Source: Saccharicrinis sp963665705
GTDB lineage: Bacteria > Bacteroidota > Bacteroidia > Bacteroidales > Marinilabiliaceae
DNA length: 64,000 bases
Assembly (NCBI GenBank): GCA_963665705.1
Contig: OY762448.1
Location: 5,332,001-5,396,000 of the forward strand
Direction of reading: 5' to 3'
Every line of letters starts with the position of its first letter. Position 1 is the first letter of the stretch. The translations under genes were made by a program, and so were the position numbers. The notes below the pieces were generated by a model, which had not been told where the DNA came from, searched no databases, and saw only the letters and a program-made list of their open reading frames with translations. Positions 44,796 to 54,417 of the stretch are shown here, in pieces.

Positions 44796-46169
44796 ATGAA
44801 TAAAAAATTTAACCTCCTATTTGCACTAATATTGTTCGCTTGTATGGCAAATGGAAGTAATTTACAAAAACAAGCAGAGTCCTCATTAAAAAAAGGAATA
44901 ACCTTTTTCCATACCTTGAATACTCATGGAGGTTACGTTTATTACGTTACACCTGATTTATCGCTAAGATGGGGAGAGGGTCCTAAAGACAGTGAAACTA
45001 TAGAAGTACAACCTCCGGGAACACCAGCTGTTGGTATGAGTTTTTTAAAAGCATATCAAGTTACAGGGAATAAAGAATTTTTAGCGGATGCAAAAGAAGC
45101 AGCCTATGCCTTAATCCAGGGTCAAAATAAATATGGAGGTTGGGATCACACCATAGATTTTAAAAACCTCGAATCAGATCATGTTAGCTTTGATGATAAC
45201 CAAAGTCAGTCTGCAGTAAGTTTTTTAATTGCAATGGACCAAGAGATCGATGATGACACATTATCACTCGCTACCCAACGAGCTATTGAAATGATGATGG
45301 CAACCCAGCTTAGTAATGGAGGTTGGCCGCATTACTATCCGGAACAGGGAAATTATCATGATTATGCAACCTTTAATGATGGAGGCATCAACGATTGTAT
45401 AAGAGTTATGATTGAAGCTTACCAAGCCTACAAAGAAAATGCTGATATTGAAAAAAGCTTACGTAAAGCAGCGCGTTTTTTAAATATTTCACAATTACCT
45501 CCTCCCCAACCTGCTTGGGCACAACAATACAATGAATTTTTACAACCTGCTTGGGCAAGAACATTTGAACCACCAGCTATTTGTCCTTCAGTTACAGTAA
45601 AAAATATCTTTTCTTTAATCGACTTATATCTTGCATTACACGATGAAACAATTTTAGAACCAATTCCTGATGCATTAAGATATCTACCAGAAATTAGAAT
45701 GGAAAATGGAAAATGGGCACGCTTTGTAGAACTTGGAACCAATAAACCACTTTATTACGATCGTCAGAGAATCAGGGTTGATAAATTAGATGATTTACAT
45801 CCGGAAAGACGTAAAGGATATGCTTATGAGAAAGATATTGATCATGAACTTAAAGCGGCATCTCAACGTTATAAAAAAGCTTTAGAGCTTGGATATAAAG
45901 AGTTATGGAATGAAGAACATCAAGCCTTAACCAAAGATCAAATAAAGGAACGTCTCAATAAAATCACACCATTAGTTAAAGAAATCATTGATGATCAAGA
46001 TTCATCAGGAGCATGGATTTCGAAGAATAACAAATTTAAAAAATCAATGCCTGCAGGAGAACGCTGGAATAATCAATACGAAGTAATGGATCGTATTAGC
46101 AGTAGAGTATTCAATAGAAATATCAACCTACTGTGCGAATTCATTGAACTAAGTAATCATATTAAATAA
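44796..46169 (+). CDS. Pectate lyase, PL10 family
   Basis: 457 residues. A signal sequence MNKKFNLLFALILFACMANG; FAC could also be a lipobox. The body is an alpha-toroid with PL10 blocks: FFHTLNTHGGYVYYVTPD, QNKYGGWDHTIDFK, FDDNQSQSAVSFLIAMDQ, MMATQLSNGGWPHYYPEQGNY, ATFNDGGINDCIRVMIEAY, and a late RVDKLDDLHPERRKGYAY. PL10 enzymes cleave polygalacturonate by beta-elimination. A GH43 enzyme follows 37 bp downstream, so this is a two-gene pectin or arabinan degradation unit without SusC/SusD genes nearby. Confidence 0.88.
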   Translation: MNKKFNLLFALILFACMANGSNLQKQAESSLKKGITFFHTLNTHGGYVYYVTPDLSLRWGEGPKDSETIEVQPPGTPAVGMSFLKAYQVTGNKEFLADAKEAAYALIQGQNKYGGWDHTIDFKNLESDHVSFDDNQSQSAVSFLIAMDQEIDDDTLSLATQRAIEMMMATQLSNGGWPHYYPEQGNYHDYATFNDGGINDCIRVMIEAYQAYKENADIEKSLRKAARFLNISQLPPPQPAWAQQYNEFLQPAWARTFEPPAICPSVTVKNIFSLIDLYLALHDETILEPIPDALRYLPEIRMENGKWARFVELGTNKPLYYDRQRIRVDKLDDLHPERRKGYAYEKDIDHELKAASQRYKKALELGYKELWNEEHQALTKDQIKERLNKITPLVKEIIDDQDSSGAWISKNNKFKKSMPAGERWNNQYEVMDRISSRVFNRNINLLCEFIELSNHIK

Positions 46170-46206
46170 AAAGCATTTACATTATTTAATTAAACATTTA
46201 CATCAA

Positions 46207-47160
46207 GTGAAAAAATCCACCTTTTTAATCGGAATATTATTGTCTTTTATAGCCACATTAAGCTTGGCTCAAAATCCCTTAAATTTCAATAGTAAAATTA
46301 GAACAGCAGATCCATCCGGACATGTATGGAAAGATGGTAAGATGTATTTATACACTTCTCATGATGAAGAATGTCAAGAAGATTTTTATATGAAAGACTG
46401 GCATGTGTTTTCGTCTGAGGATTTAATCAACTGGACTGATCATGGAGCCTGTCTAACAGTAGATAATCTTTCATGGGCGGATAATTACGCATGGGCACCA
46501 GACTGTGCTTATAAAAATGGCAAATACTATTTCTGCTTTCCTGCAGGAACTGGGATGAAAGACAGAGTAAATCCGAAAAACAGCAACAAATGGATGGGTA
46601 TTGGAATAGCTGAAAGTGATTCTCCAACTGGTCCTTTTATTGATAAAATTAGAAGCCCTTTATGGACTGAACCATATTCAAATGATCCATGCTTGTTTGT
46701 AGATGATGATAATAAAGCATATATATATTTTCATGGTTCAGGTGGAAATGACTTTTTAGTAGCTGAAATGTCAGATGACATGCGAAGTATTAAAGGAGAT
46801 TTTTACAAAATGGATATGGGTGGATATACTCCTAAAATGGAAGGTCCATGGGTGTTTAAACGAAATAGTAAATACTATTTTACCATGCCTGAAAATAATA
46901 GAATATTAACCTATTATATGAGCGATTCTCCCAAAGGCCCCTGGAAATACAAAGGAACTTTTATGGAGGCCGAAGGGAACAATAATAACCATCACTCTAT
47001 TGTTGAATTTAAAGGTAATTGGATAATATTTTATCACAGATGGCTTGATATAGATTCAGAATGTGGGAAACAAAGACAATGTTGTGCTGAATATCTTACT
47101 TTTAATGTAGATGGAACAATTAACAAAGTTAAGCGATCAGAAAAAGGATTATCAAAATAG
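46207..47160 (+). CDS. GH43 family glycoside hydrolase, secreted
   Basis: 317 residues, with a GTG start at 46207 justified by the signal peptide that follows directly (KKSTFLIGILLSFIATLSLAQ). A single five-bladed propeller: catalytic residues fit D35 (RTADPSGHVW), D160 (YSNDPCLF) and E212 (KMEGPWVFK). GH43 members are arabinofuranosidases, arabinanases or xylosidases. With no accessory domain it could act on arabinan side chains of pectin, in keeping with the pectate lyase before it. Confidence 0.87.
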   Translation: MKKSTFLIGILLSFIATLSLAQNPLNFNSKIRTADPSGHVWKDGKMYLYTSHDEECQEDFYMKDWHVFSSEDLINWTDHGACLTVDNLSWADNYAWAPDCAYKNGKYYFCFPAGTGMKDRVNPKNSNKWMGIGIAESDSPTGPFIDKIRSPLWTEPYSNDPCLFVDDDNKAYIYFHGSGGNDFLVAEMSDDMRSIKGDFYKMDMGGYTPKMEGPWVFKRNSKYYFTMPENNRILTYYMSDSPKGPWKYKGTFMEAEGNNNNHHSIVEFKGNWIIFYHRWLDIDSECGKQRQCCAEYLTFNVDGTINKVKRSEKGLSK

Positions 47161-47269
47161 AATGAAACATAAAAATTAGTATCTTTATATAGTTAAACAA
47201 CATTGGCAATTAACGAATACATTGTCAATGTCGTTTTTGTTATTTATTATAATACAAACCTACTCTATA

Positions 47270-48865
47270 ATGAAAAAACTAAAAGATTCACTGTCTTTCG
47301 GAAAAGTAAAAGACGACTATTTTTATTTTGAAAAAATTGAGAAATACTTTAAAAACAAAGATCATTCCGATGCATTTCAGACTATATCTGATAAAACCTG
47401 TAAGGATTTAGATTTTGAAGAATTATTCATGTTTTTGGATCGAACTAATTCAAAGGTAGGTCAGCAATATTTATATAATCGATTAAGAAATATTCCAAAC
47501 AAATCTGTTCATAATGAAAATTTCGAGAAAATCATTCGCACATTTGTAGAAGATCCAAAAATTAGAAAACAAACACAAAAACAACTTGATAGGCTTAAAA
47601 AAGATGAAGCTTATTATATATCATCCCTTTTTCAGGAAGAAAATATAAAGCCACCAAAATGGTTTTTTATTGTACCAATACTCTCTTTTACAAGTTTACT
47701 TTCTCTTTTATTGCTACCTTTTAATACCAAACTCATTTTCATTGTACTTTGTACTTTTATAATTAATCTTGCAATCCACTTTTGGAATAAAAAGAATCTT
47801 GGCGAATATACAGGTTCAATACCTCAATTGTTAAAACTAAAAAATATTGCTTTTGTATTATTTAAAGAAGATTTATTTAAATCAATTAATCCTCAACTAT
47901 TAGATTCAATAAAAATATTAAACCAAATCAGAAACAGAATGGCTTTCTTTCAACTGGAAGCGAAAATTCAAGGTGATATGGAAGCTGTTTTTTGGTCTGC
48001 TTTAGAACTAATAAAAATAATATTTTTATTAGAACCACTATTACTATTTGGTGTATTAAAACGTTTAGAGACTAAGAAAAAAGCAGTTGAAGAGGTATTT
48101 TCATTTGTCGGTCAAATTGACTCTTTATATTCAATTGCCTCATTACGTAAAGGATTAGTTACATTTTGTTTTCCTAACATCACAGAAAAAGAAATAACTG
48201 CTAAAAACATATATCATCCATTAATAAATAACTGTACTTCAAATAGTATTAAAATATTAAATAAATCAATTCTTTTAACAGGATCTAACATGTCTGGTAA
48301 AACATCATTTATCCGTTCTATAGGAATAAACACCATTACTGGCCTTACAATAAATACTTGTTTTGCAGAAGAACTATCAATACCCAAAAGTAAAATTTAC
48401 TCGGCCATTCGCATAAGTGATGATTTAATGAACGATAAAAGTTACTATTTTGAGGAGGTGCTAACAATAAAAGAAATGATTGATAACAGCACTAAAAATG
48501 AATCAAATATCTTTTTATTAGATGAAATTTTTAAAGGCACTAATACTGTTGAAAGAATATCTGCAGGAAAAGCCATTCTATCCACACTAGTTCAAAACAA
48601 CAATATGGTGTTTGTATCTACTCACGACATCGAGCTTACAGACTTACTTTCAGAAGAATACGATTTATATCATTTTAGCGAGATAGTAAATGATAACAAT
48701 GTTGATTTTGACTACAAATTGAAAGAAGGGAAACTGAAAAATAGAAATGCCATTCGGATTCTTCAATTAAACGATTATCCTAAAAGTGTTATTAATGAAG
48801 CTATAAAGGTTGCTCAAAAACTGGATTCCAGAAAAGAATTAAAAAGCGTTCTTGAAAAAGTATAA
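47270..48865 (+). CDS. MutS-family ATPase with two membrane helices
   Basis: About 531 residues. I start at 47270 (MKKLKDSLSFGKVKDDYF) rather than 47222, because the extra N-terminus is an unrelated hydrophobic run. Residues about 48-125 resemble a MutS core/clamp remnant, two transmembrane helices lie at 131-150 and 154-172, and the C-terminal MutS ATPase has Walker A G338-SNMSGK344-T, the FAEELSIPKSKIYSAIRISDDL block, Walker B IFLLDEIFKGTNTVERISAG and VSTHDIEL. It lacks the mismatch-recognition domain and Smr domain. This membrane MutS-like group occurs in Bacteroidota; its role is not known, and it is not a mismatch repair protein by default. Confidence 0.8.
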   Translation: MKKLKDSLSFGKVKDDYFYFEKIEKYFKNKDHSDAFQTISDKTCKDLDFEELFMFLDRTNSKVGQQYLYNRLRNIPNKSVHNENFEKIIRTFVEDPKIRKQTQKQLDRLKKDEAYYISSLFQEENIKPPKWFFIVPILSFTSLLSLLLLPFNTKLIFIVLCTFIINLAIHFWNKKNLGEYTGSIPQLLKLKNIAFVLFKEDLFKSINPQLLDSIKILNQIRNRMAFFQLEAKIQGDMEAVFWSALELIKIIFLLEPLLLFGVLKRLETKKKAVEEVFSFVGQIDSLYSIASLRKGLVTFCFPNITEKEITAKNIYHPLINNCTSNSIKILNKSILLTGSNMSGKTSFIRSIGINTITGLTINTCFAEELSIPKSKIYSAIRISDDLMNDKSYYFEEVLTIKEMIDNSTKNESNIFLLDEIFKGTNTVERISAGKAILSTLVQNNNMVFVSTHDIELTDLLSEEYDLYHFSEIVNDNNVDFDYKLKEGKLKNRNAIRILQLNDYPKSVINEAIKVAQKLDSRKELKSVLEKV

Positions 48866-48935
48866 ATTATGGTTCTTTGATAATCATAAAACTATAGTTA
48901 CCTTCATCATACAAAACCTTAACATACAAACCACT

Positions 48936-50327
48936 ATGAAATATTTAACACTTATATTATTGGTTTTTTTGATTTCAACAAAAACAAAAAGCCAGGACAT
49001 AACAGGACAATGGAATGGTAAATTAAAAATCCAAGGAATTGAATTACGCGTTGTTTTTAATATAAGTAAAAATGATACTACATATACAGCTACAATGGAT
49101 AGCCCTGACCAGGGAGCAAAAGGTATTCCTGTGGATAAAGTCACTTATAACAACCATATTTTAAAGTTGGAAATTAAACAACCGGGCATCAACTATAATG
49201 GAACTTATAATAAGGATACTATAGAAGGTACTTTTATGCAAAGCGGACTCTCTTTTCCTTTAAATCTGACAAGAGAAAAACTGGAAAATGAAGTAAACAA
49301 CCGACCTCAGGAACCACAATTGCCCTATCCTTATATTTCAGAAGAAGTAAAATTTGAAAACTCTAAGGATCAAGTTGTTTTAGCTGGAACATTAACTTTA
49401 CCAAATAAGGATGGTCACTTCCCTGCAGTTGTTCTAATAAGTGGAAGCGGACCTCAAAATAGAAATGAAGAAGTTTTTGGACATAAACCTTTTTTGGTTA
49501 TAGCTGATTATTTAACCAGGAATAACATAGCTGTCTTACGCTTTGACGACAGAGGAATTGGGGAGTCGACCGGCAATTTTAAAGAAGCAACAACACTGGA
49601 CTTTTCAAATGATGTGGAAGCTGCAGTTGAATATCTTAAAACAAGAAAAGAAATTGATAAAATCGGTTTAATTGGTCATAGTGAAGGTGGTATTATTGCT
49701 CCAATAGTAGCTTCAAATTCTAAAGACATTAATTTTATCGTATTACTTGCCGGACTAGGCATGCCTGCCGATGAATTACTTTTATTACAAGATGAATTAA
49801 TTGGCAAAGCCTATGGTGTAAATGATTCCATACTACAAACGTCAAACACCATAAACAAAGAAGTATATAATATAGTTATACAAAACAATAAGCCTGAAAT
49901 CATAAAACAAAAACTATCAGAATATATCAACCATGCCCTTCAAGACAATCCTGATTTTCCAATTCCCGGAGGGATGAATAAGGAGGATTATATAAAAATG
50001 CAAATCGAAACATTGGCATCTCCATGGATGAGTTATTTCCTTAAAATAAATATTGAAGGAACATTGAAAAAAGTAAAATGCCCTGTTTTGGCATTAAATG
50101 GTGCTAAAGATTTACAAGTTCCTGCCACTGAAAATTTAAATGGCATCAAAAAGGCTTTAGAAGAAGGTGGAAATAAGAATGTAACAATACAAGTCATACC
50201 TAATTTAAACCACTTGTTTCAGAAATGTCAGTCTGGTCTTCCTCTTGAATATAGCACCATTAAACAAACATTTTCACCAGATGCTTTAGAATTAATTTAC
50301 AAATGGATAGAAACACAAACTAAATAA
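48936..50327 (+). CDS. Secreted alpha/beta hydrolase (S9/dienelactone hydrolase-like)
   Basis: About 463 residues. The signal peptide MKYLTLILLVFLISTKTKSQ fixes the start at 48936; the longer frame from 48852 overlaps the previous gene. A small beta-rich N-terminal domain (about 22-120: ITGQWNGKLKIQGIELRVVF) precedes an alpha/beta hydrolase domain with nucleophile S249 in LIGHSEGG, an oxyanion-region VLISGSGPQNRNEE, a candidate acidic residue in ALNGAKDLQVP and His in NLNHLF. Substrate unknown (ester or peptide). Confidence 0.82.
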   Translation: MKYLTLILLVFLISTKTKSQDITGQWNGKLKIQGIELRVVFNISKNDTTYTATMDSPDQGAKGIPVDKVTYNNHILKLEIKQPGINYNGTYNKDTIEGTFMQSGLSFPLNLTREKLENEVNNRPQEPQLPYPYISEEVKFENSKDQVVLAGTLTLPNKDGHFPAVVLISGSGPQNRNEEVFGHKPFLVIADYLTRNNIAVLRFDDRGIGESTGNFKEATTLDFSNDVEAAVEYLKTRKEIDKIGLIGHSEGGIIAPIVASNSKDINFIVLLAGLGMPADELLLLQDELIGKAYGVNDSILQTSNTINKEVYNIVIQNNKPEIIKQKLSEYINHALQDNPDFPIPGGMNKEDYIKMQIETLASPWMSYFLKINIEGTLKKVKCPVLALNGAKDLQVPATENLNGIKKALEEGGNKNVTIQVIPNLNHLFQKCQSGLPLEYSTIKQTFSPDALELIYKWIETQTK

Positions 50328-50647
50328 TTACTTTAAATATACAATAGAAATATTTCATTAAGTCAGGTTAAAAACCTCACCCCATAATTCAAAAGAGTTT
50401 CAACTTATATAATTGCAAGTAGTTGTTTATTATTTAATGCATGTTTATAACAAGAAATGTACTAAGCTAAATCCATGTAAACAGGACAGATTAAAAATAT
50501 ATTGAACAGATAGATACTAGATCACACCCCTTATAACAATCAATGAAAATATCATCAGCTCAAAATTGTTTTGCTAATATTACTCTTCAATAGTTAGTTT
50601 ATTTATATAAGTTTTGCGTGCCACATAAAAACATATATATTTAGGCC
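50328..50647. other. 320-bp intergenic region, nothing recognised
   Basis: No open frame, hairpin with T-run or repeat stands out. It must contain the promoter for the acyltransferase/ligase pair, but I find no exact TAnnTTTG box (nearest is TAAGTTTT at about 50610). Confidence 0.4.
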
Positions 50648-51523
50648 ATGAGCCTAATAGCAACATTTTTCTTTTACTTATTATTATTACTTATCACCTT
50701 AATACCTTTTAAGGCACTGTATGCATTCTCTGATTTTATGCGATTCATAATGCGTAATATTGTCAAATACAGAGTAACCGTAATTCGGGAGAATATTAAA
50801 CGAGCATTTCCTGATAAATCAGAAGAACAGATTAAAGACATTGAAAAAAAAGCTTACAGACATCTAATAGACTATATTGTTGAGGGAATAAAAGCTTTTA
50901 CAATGCCTAAAAAAGTAATTATCAAACGACATAAGCTTATAAATCCTGAAATTTTAGAACCTTTTTTCAAGGAAAATAAAAGCATTATTGCTGTTACAGC
51001 ACACTACAATAACTGGGAATGGGGAAGTTTATCAGCTAGTTTACAAACTGACTATAAAGCAATTGCCTTTTATAAGCGCTTACGTAACAAACATATCGAT
51101 AAAATATTACGTAAAAGCAGAGCAAGATGCGGAACCTTACTAGCCTCTATTTACGAAACTTCAAAAACCTTTGAAAAATATCGCAACGAGCCCGTTATAT
51201 ATTTAATGGCTGCAGATCAAAGTCCATCTAAAAAACTATTAAACAAAGCCTTATGGATTGATTTTTTAGGTATAAACACTCCTTTTTTACAAGGGCCCGA
51301 AAAGCATGCAAGAATTAATAATTACCCTGTAGTATTTGTTGATATAAAACAAACGAAAAGAGGTTATTACGAATTATTTTTAACTGTATTAACGGATTAT
51401 CCGAACAGTTTAAAAGAAGGAGAGTTAACTAAATTGTACGCACAAAGATTAGAGCAAAATATTGTAAATAAACCAGAAAGTTGGTTATGGTCCCACAAAC
51501 GTTGGAAGCACGTTTCCTCATAA
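50648..51523 (+). CDS. Lipid A acyltransferase-like (LpxL/LpxM family) protein
   Basis: 291 residues. An N-terminal membrane helix (about 5-22) and the HX4E active site H119-YNNW-E124 (VTAHYNNWEWGS). Further family blocks are FYKRLRNKHIDKILRKSRARCG and YLMAADQSP, then WLWSHKRWKH at the C-terminus. The family transfers acyl chains to lipid A precursors on the inner-membrane face; in Bacteroidota such proteins can also belong to ornithine- or flexirubin-type lipid pathways. An acyl-CoA ligase follows after 30 bp. Confidence 0.85.
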   Translation: MSLIATFFFYLLLLLITLIPFKALYAFSDFMRFIMRNIVKYRVTVIRENIKRAFPDKSEEQIKDIEKKAYRHLIDYIVEGIKAFTMPKKVIIKRHKLINPEILEPFFKENKSIIAVTAHYNNWEWGSLSASLQTDYKAIAFYKRLRNKHIDKILRKSRARCGTLLASIYETSKTFEKYRNEPVIYLMAADQSPSKKLLNKALWIDFLGINTPFLQGPEKHARINNYPVVFVDIKQTKRGYYELFLTVLTDYPNSLKEGELTKLYAQRLEQNIVNKPESWLWSHKRWKHVSS

Positions 51524-51553
51524 ATATCATACCTTTGAGTTGAATAAAAATCT

Positions 51554-53332
51554 ATGAAAGAATCCCATTTATCTGTTATTATACGTAATCGTATCAATAA
51601 ATACGGAAATAGAACAGCAGTAAAGTTTAAAGAAAAAAATATTTACAAAGAATTATCATGGAATGAATTAGGAGTACGTATTGAAAGTATAGCTCAATAT
51701 ATTATTTCAAAAAAATTAAACACAAACGCCAACATTGGTATCTACAGTCACAACTGTCCGGAATGGTCAATTACTGATTTTGGAATTTTAAGTACAAGAG
51801 GTGTTGTTGTTCCAATATTTCCAACATCAACATACGATCAACTGGAGTACATCATCAATGAAACAGAGATGGAATTAATTTTTGTTGGTGACGAATTTCA
51901 ATTATCAAAGGCACTAAAGGCACTTAAAAACTGCCATTCTCTAAAAACAATTATTACATTCAATTGTGATTCTTCAGATAATAAACAAGTAATCACTTTT
52001 AATGAAATATTAAGCACTCATTTTGACATTTATACTAAGAATACTGCAAAACAAAGACTATCAGAAACAGACACCAATGATTTGGCAACAATCATTTATA
52101 CTTCGGGAACAACCGGGGAGCCTAAAGGTGTAATGCTAAACCACAGTAACTTTATTAAGTTATTCGAAATACACAAAATAAGACTTGAATTGGATGAAAA
52201 TGATGTATCGTTAGCTTTTCTTCCATTAAGCCATGTATTTGAACGTGGATGGACGTTTTTTGTATTTTACAGTGGAGCAACTAATGTATATAATGCCAAT
52301 CCTAAAGACATTATAAATGAACTGCCCAAAGTAAAACCTACAGTGATGTGTGTAGTACCCAGGTTTTTTGAAAAATCGTACGACATCATTTTAAAAACAA
52401 CTCAAAAATGGAATAAACCTAAAAGGTTTATATTTAATTGGGCCTTAAAAACCGGAATGCAATATATTGAGTATGAAAAGGATTCATTAACACCACCAGA
52501 TACACTTCAACTAAAACACAAAATAGCCAACATATTGGTTATGAAAACATTTAGAAAAGTATTTGGAGGACAGATTAAATACATGCCTTGCGCAGGAGCC
52601 GCATTAAATCTTGATATATTGAAATTCTTTCATGCCCTTGGTTTAAAAATTAACTATGGGTATGGTGCCACAGAAACATCAGCCACCGTATCGTGCATGA
52701 AAAAAGAAAAATATGATTTTGTAAATACCGGTAGTATAATGCCTGATGTTCAGGTTAAAATAAAAAAGGAAGACGGTCAGATTTTAGTAAAAGGTGATAC
52801 TGTTTTTAAAGGGTATTATAAAAAGCCGGAAGCAACTGCCGAAGCTTTAAAAGACGGTTGGTATTACACTGGAGATCAGGGCGAAATTCCAAAAGAAGGC
52901 GTTTTACTGATGAAGGAACGTATTAAAGATATCATGAAAACATCTACTGGTAAATACGTATCTCCTCAAAAAATAGAACTTCATTTATCTCAATGTCAGC
53001 AAATAGAACAACTCTGTGTTATTGGTGACAACCGTAGGTATTTAACTGCATTAATAGTTCCTTGCTTCATCTACCTAAAATCTCTTTACCCTGAGACTGA
53101 AAATGCTGTTGACAATAATAAATTGGTTAAAAATCCAATAGCTATTAAAGAATTTCAAAGAAAATTAGATGCATTACAAGAAAACCTTGCATCATACGAA
53201 AAGGTGGTAAAATTTACTCTTTTACCAGAACCTTTCACTATTGAAAATAACCTCATGACCAATTCGTTAAAAGTACGACGTAAACAAGTGAATATTGAAT
53301 ATAAAGATATAATAGAGAAAATGTATAAATAA
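51554..53332 (+). CDS. Long-chain acyl-CoA synthetase (AMP-binding, FadD15-like)
   Basis: 592 residues, standard length. The AMP-binding P-loop is IIYTSGTTGEPKGVML (about 178-193), the linker/adenylate motif GYGATETSATV, then DGWYYTGDQGEI and KDIMKTSTGKYVSPQKIE near the C-terminus (adenylation core motifs in order). The enzyme activates long-chain fatty acids with ATP and CoA. Co-transcription with an acyltransferase suggests a shared role in lipid supply. Confidence 0.9.
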   Translation: MKESHLSVIIRNRINKYGNRTAVKFKEKNIYKELSWNELGVRIESIAQYIISKKLNTNANIGIYSHNCPEWSITDFGILSTRGVVVPIFPTSTYDQLEYIINETEMELIFVGDEFQLSKALKALKNCHSLKTIITFNCDSSDNKQVITFNEILSTHFDIYTKNTAKQRLSETDTNDLATIIYTSGTTGEPKGVMLNHSNFIKLFEIHKIRLELDENDVSLAFLPLSHVFERGWTFFVFYSGATNVYNANPKDIINELPKVKPTVMCVVPRFFEKSYDIILKTTQKWNKPKRFIFNWALKTGMQYIEYEKDSLTPPDTLQLKHKIANILVMKTFRKVFGGQIKYMPCAGAALNLDILKFFHALGLKINYGYGATETSATVSCMKKEKYDFVNTGSIMPDVQVKIKKEDGQILVKGDTVFKGYYKKPEATAEALKDGWYYTGDQGEIPKEGVLLMKERIKDIMKTSTGKYVSPQKIELHLSQCQQIEQLCVIGDNRRYLTALIVPCFIYLKSLYPETENAVDNNKLVKNPIAIKEFQRKLDALQENLASYEKVVKFTLLPEPFTIENNLMTNSLKVRRKQVNIEYKDIIEKMYK

Positions 53333-53912
53333 CGGTAAATATAAACTTCACTAATATTTCCCACAAACTTATAGTTTGAAGCCTAAAACACTTTAAAAAT
53401 ATATTCTTAAACATGCATACAAAAATCAAGGCCCAATAAAATCTGGCTTTTTTATATAATACTATTATTTATTAATGAACTTTACAATATTACACCATAA
53501 CGATTGCTGGAAGTAATGAAAGAATGGCCTTTTATCTAAAAGAACTGGTTTATTCCTGAGATAATGAAACTAATCTTTGAGACAAACAGGTTAACTTTTG
53601 AGAAATCCATGCTACAACCTGATATTTTGCTTTTAAAAATTGAGAAAATCGCCTTTACACTTGAGATATTATATCTCCATCATAAGAAAACCATCAATAA
53701 AGTTGAAAAAAACTTTCAATCCTAAAAAAAATACAAACAATTTCAGAAATACACTTATCTTATTTATATATAGTAATTTAAAAATAGTAAGTTAAACCTA
53801 AAGTTTATAAAACATCCAAATTTGTTTAATATATTTCGAACACATTATGAAAAATGGTGTTTAATTTGTTAATGTTTAAAAGCTGATCAAAAAAGACTTT
53901 GGTAAATTATAA
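53333..53912. other. 580-bp intergenic region with a degenerate 21-bp array
   Basis: No gene. The 21-bp array at 53536-53682 occupies its middle. The rest is AT-rich with no obvious terminator behind the ligase gene. Confidence 0.5.
53536..53682. repeat. Degenerate tandem array with exact 21-bp period
   Basis: TGAGA occurs at 53557, 53578, 53599, 53641 and 53662, and the slot at 53620 reads TGATA. All six positions fall on one 21-bp grid; 53536 (CTAAA) may be a seventh, decayed unit. Outside the TGAGA anchor the units are poorly conserved. Confidence 0.65.
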
Positions 53913-54257
53913 ATGGTAAAAACAAATACATATAGAAAGTATATTTCTCTGGCAATGCTGCTTGTTTTTTTCAGTCCCATACTGATTAAAACCATTCACT
54001 TTCTATATGTACATCATGATCATGATACAGACCATTTATCTCATCAAAAACATATTACCAAACAACACAAACAGTGTCCAATCTGTTCTTTCGAATTTGT
54101 TGAATTTATAAACAACAATAAAGTACAAATTGATACTGTTCCTGAATTAATATTGGATTTATATACTTATACCGTTCAAAGTGTATATATCCAAAACTTC
54201 TTCTATTCTTTCAATTTAAGAGCACCTCCATTCTGTTATTTAATTATTAACACTTAA
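53913..54257 (+). CDS. Small His-rich membrane or secreted protein with CPxC motif
   Basis: 114 residues. One hydrophobic segment (about 11-31) is followed by a histidine-rich stretch (YVHHDHDTDHLSHQKHITKQH) and QCPICSFEFVEF, a CxxC. The rest has no recognisable domain. The combination looks like metal binding. It lies 160 bp before a TonB receptor that resembles metal (ZnuD-like) receptors, and small His/Cys-rich proteins next to such receptors are known in Bacteroidota. It may bind or sense the receptor's metal; function inferred only from context. Confidence 0.65.
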   Translation: MVKTNTYRKYISLAMLLVFFSPILIKTIHFLYVHHDHDTDHLSHQKHITKQHKQCPICSFEFVEFINNNKVQIDTVPELILDLYTYTVQSVYIQNFFYSFNLRAPPFCYLIINT

Positions 54258-54359
54258 TTATTTAACAGTTTATTTATTAGAAAATAGGAGTATACAATAT
54301 TTGTTTGAAATATAGCTAATCAGAGAATACTGAAGCTTATTTCAAGTTGTATTTGGTGT

Positions 54360-54380
54360 GTCCAATACTTTGAATTGGAC
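54360..54380 (+). promoter_or_regulatory. Short hairpin upstream of the TonB receptor
   Basis: GTCCAAT (54360-54366) pairs with ATTGGAC (54374-54380). It could be an attenuating stem or an operator; no T-run follows. Confidence 0.3.
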
Positions 54381-54417
54381 CTACTAAATTCATGTACTCT
54401 ATCAAAAAAAACAACCG

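Noticed and set aside
44796..47160. Full polysaccharide utilisation locus
   Set aside because: PL10 and GH43 genes are adjacent, but no SusC/SusD pair or hybrid sensor accompanies them in the window.
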